DNA from: Candidatus Saccharimonadota bacterium
Lineage (GTDB): Bacteria; Patescibacteriota; Saccharimonadia; Saccharimonadales; Saccharimonadaceae
Length of the DNA stretch: 7,657 bases
Assembly: GCA_027451185.1 (NCBI GenBank)
Contig: DAIDJW010000029.1
Location: 1 to 7,657, forward strand
Direction of reading: 5' to 3'
This document shows positions 6,912-7,657 of the stretch, one piece after another. The position numbers and the translations under genes were made by a program. The notes under the pieces are model-generated. The model did not search any database. It had not been told where the DNA came from and worked only from the letters and a program-made list of their open reading frames with translations. Position 1 is the first letter of the stretch. The number at the start of each line of letters is the position of its first letter.

Positions 6912-7625
6912 ATGGATTTGGAAGAAAAAATCGCCAGTTACGAAGCTTCGGCCGAAACTATCGAACTGGTGCTAAATACAAAAATCGTTTTGCTAGTTGG
7001 GATTTCTGGCGCCGGCAAAGACACGGTCAAACATCGGTTGCTACAAAAGCCTATTTTTAATGGCATAGTTTCACACACGACGCGCCAACCGCGGCTTAAT
7101 AACGGCGTGCCAGAGGTTGAAGATGTAGATTATCATTTCACCGACCAAGCGACGGCCGAGCAGATGATTAATGAACAGGCTTTTATTGAAGTTAAGTATG
7201 TTCATGGTACAGTCTACGGAACGTCAGTCGAAACCGTGCGGCGCATTCATGATGCCGGTAAAATCGCCATCGCCGATGTTGATGTTCAGGGTGTAGCCGA
7301 ATATAAGCAGATGTCTGACCAGGTGACCGCAATCTTTATTTTGCCGCCAAGTTACGATGTTTGGCGCGAACGTTTGGCTCGTCGCTATAATACTGTCGAA
7401 GAGTTTGAAGCCGAGTTTCCTAGGCGTCGCGAAAGCGCGATTATGGAACTTGAAAAAGCCCTGACTACGACATATTATCACTTCATTATTAATGACGATT
7501 TAGCCAGGACTGTGCGGGTGGCCGAAGAAATCGCAACCGAGCCCGAATCGGTGCGCAGCAAAGATGGCCTAGCGCGCGATTTAGCACGGCAGTTATTAAA
7601 AGAAATCAAAAGTCACGCCGCCTAA
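6912..7625 (+). CDS. gmk: Guanylate kinase
   Basis: Guanylate kinase phosphorylates GMP (and dGMP) to GDP with ATP, a required step for GTP and dGTP supply. The 237 residues include an N-terminal extension of about 24 residues and a charged C-terminal tail beyond the usual length of about 200. The P-loop is GISGAGKDT at 30-38. The GMP-binding elements are all visible: SHTTRQPR at 54-61 (S54, R58, R61), DYHF at 73-76 (Y74), FIE at 91-93 (E93), YGTS at 102-105, and DVDVQG at 122-127. IFILPPS at 141-147 and WRERLARR at 151-158 follow, as in the lid region, and IINDDL (192-197) matches the late N-D-D motif. The P-loop has Asp37 where Ser or Thr normally binds magnesium, with Thr after it. The ATG at 6912 lies 5 nt after a -10 box and has no Shine-Dalgarno site. 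Other P-loop NMP kinases are less likely, given the intact GMP-site residues. Confidence 0.9.
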   Translation: MDLEEKIASYEASAETIELVLNTKIVLLVGISGAGKDTVKHRLLQKPIFNGIVSHTTRQPRLNNGVPEVEDVDYHFTDQATAEQMINEQAFIEVKYVHGTVYGTSVETVRRIHDAGKIAIADVDVQGVAEYKQMSDQVTAIFILPPSYDVWRERLARRYNTVEEFEAEFPRRRESAIMELEKALTTTYYHFIINDDLARTVRVAEEIATEPESVRSKDGLARDLARQLLKEIKSHAA

Positions 7626-7626
7626 T

Positions 7627-7653
7627 CTAGCACTCGGTTTGAAAGAGTGCCAA
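7627..7653. promoter_or_regulatory. CIRCE operator (HrcA repressor binding site)
   Basis: CTAGCACTC (7627-7635), a 9-nt spacer GGTTTGAAA (7636-7644), and GAGTGCCAA (7645-7653) match the CIRCE consensus TTAGCACTC-N9-GAGTGCTAA with one mismatch per arm and the exact spacer length. Family knowledge: HrcA binds CIRCE and represses chaperone genes such as groES-groEL or the hrcA-grpE-dnaK operon until heat shock. The site begins 2 nt after the guanylate kinase stop, and the controlled gene must lie past the window end. TTGAAA at 7639-7644 could be the -35 of that gene. Confidence 0.88.
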
Positions 7654-7657
7654 AATT

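Noticed and set aside
1..7657. TGA recoded as glycine, as in some CPR lineages
   Set aside because: All genes read through with standard codons and end in TAA or TAG, with no in-frame TGA inside any recognised protein. The absence of TGA stops among seven genes is too small a sample to mean anything.
1..7657. CRISPR array, insertion sequence, prophage or defence genes
   Set aside because: No regularly spaced direct repeats, transposase, integrase or phage-like proteins were seen; all genes are housekeeping in type.

Overview
The window reads as a compact stretch of bacterial chromosome with every gene on the + strand. It carries housekeeping genes for DNA damage tolerance, tRNA modification, membrane proteolysis, cell-wall precursor export, translation and nucleotide metabolism. 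Gene packing is very tight: a 10-nt overlap between the small membrane protein gene and tilS, 15 nt between ftsH and murJ, and 0 nt between murJ and lepA. Together with the general look of the proteins this suggests a small-genome bacterium of the Candidate Phyla Radiation, most likely Candidatus Saccharibacteria. That assignment is an inference from remembered family resemblance. All visible stop codons are TAA or TAG. No reading frame needs TGA to be read as glycine, so nothing points to the recoded code of Gracilibacteria/Absconditabacteria.

Layout: (1) 1-408, the 3' part of a Y-family DNA polymerase (DinB type), cut by the window edge. (2) 386-415, a sigma70-type promoter inside the end of that gene. 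(3) 422-592, an uncharacterised 56-residue protein with two membrane segments and a glycine zipper. (4) 583-1431, tilS. (5) 1478-3343, ftsH. (6) 3359-4990, murJ. (7) 4991-6781, lepA. (8) 6772-6898, a long imperfect inverted repeat that starts in the last codons of lepA and fills most of the gap to the next gene. (9) 6898-6906, an extended -10 promoter immediately before (10) 6912-7625, a guanylate kinase gene. (11) 7627-7653, a near-consensus CIRCE operator (HrcA binding site) at the very end, which should control a heat-shock gene just outside the window.

Genes 422-6781 probably form one transcription unit, judging from spacing and shared strand. TilS gives tRNA-Ile its AUA-reading anticodon, FtsH is the membrane quality-control protease, MurJ exports lipid II for peptidoglycan, and LepA is a ribosome-associated GTPase. 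tilS next to ftsH is a common bacterial neighbourhood; here the hpt gene often found between them is missing. The guanylate kinase gene appears to have its own promoter.

I do not see a new defence, mobile or biosynthetic system. The points most worth following up are the inverted repeat after lepA, the CIRCE site, two promoters whose predicted transcription start falls on the start codon (possible leaderless mRNAs), the small glycine-zipper membrane protein, and unusual residues in the MurJ channel and in the P-loops of the guanylate kinase and FtsH.
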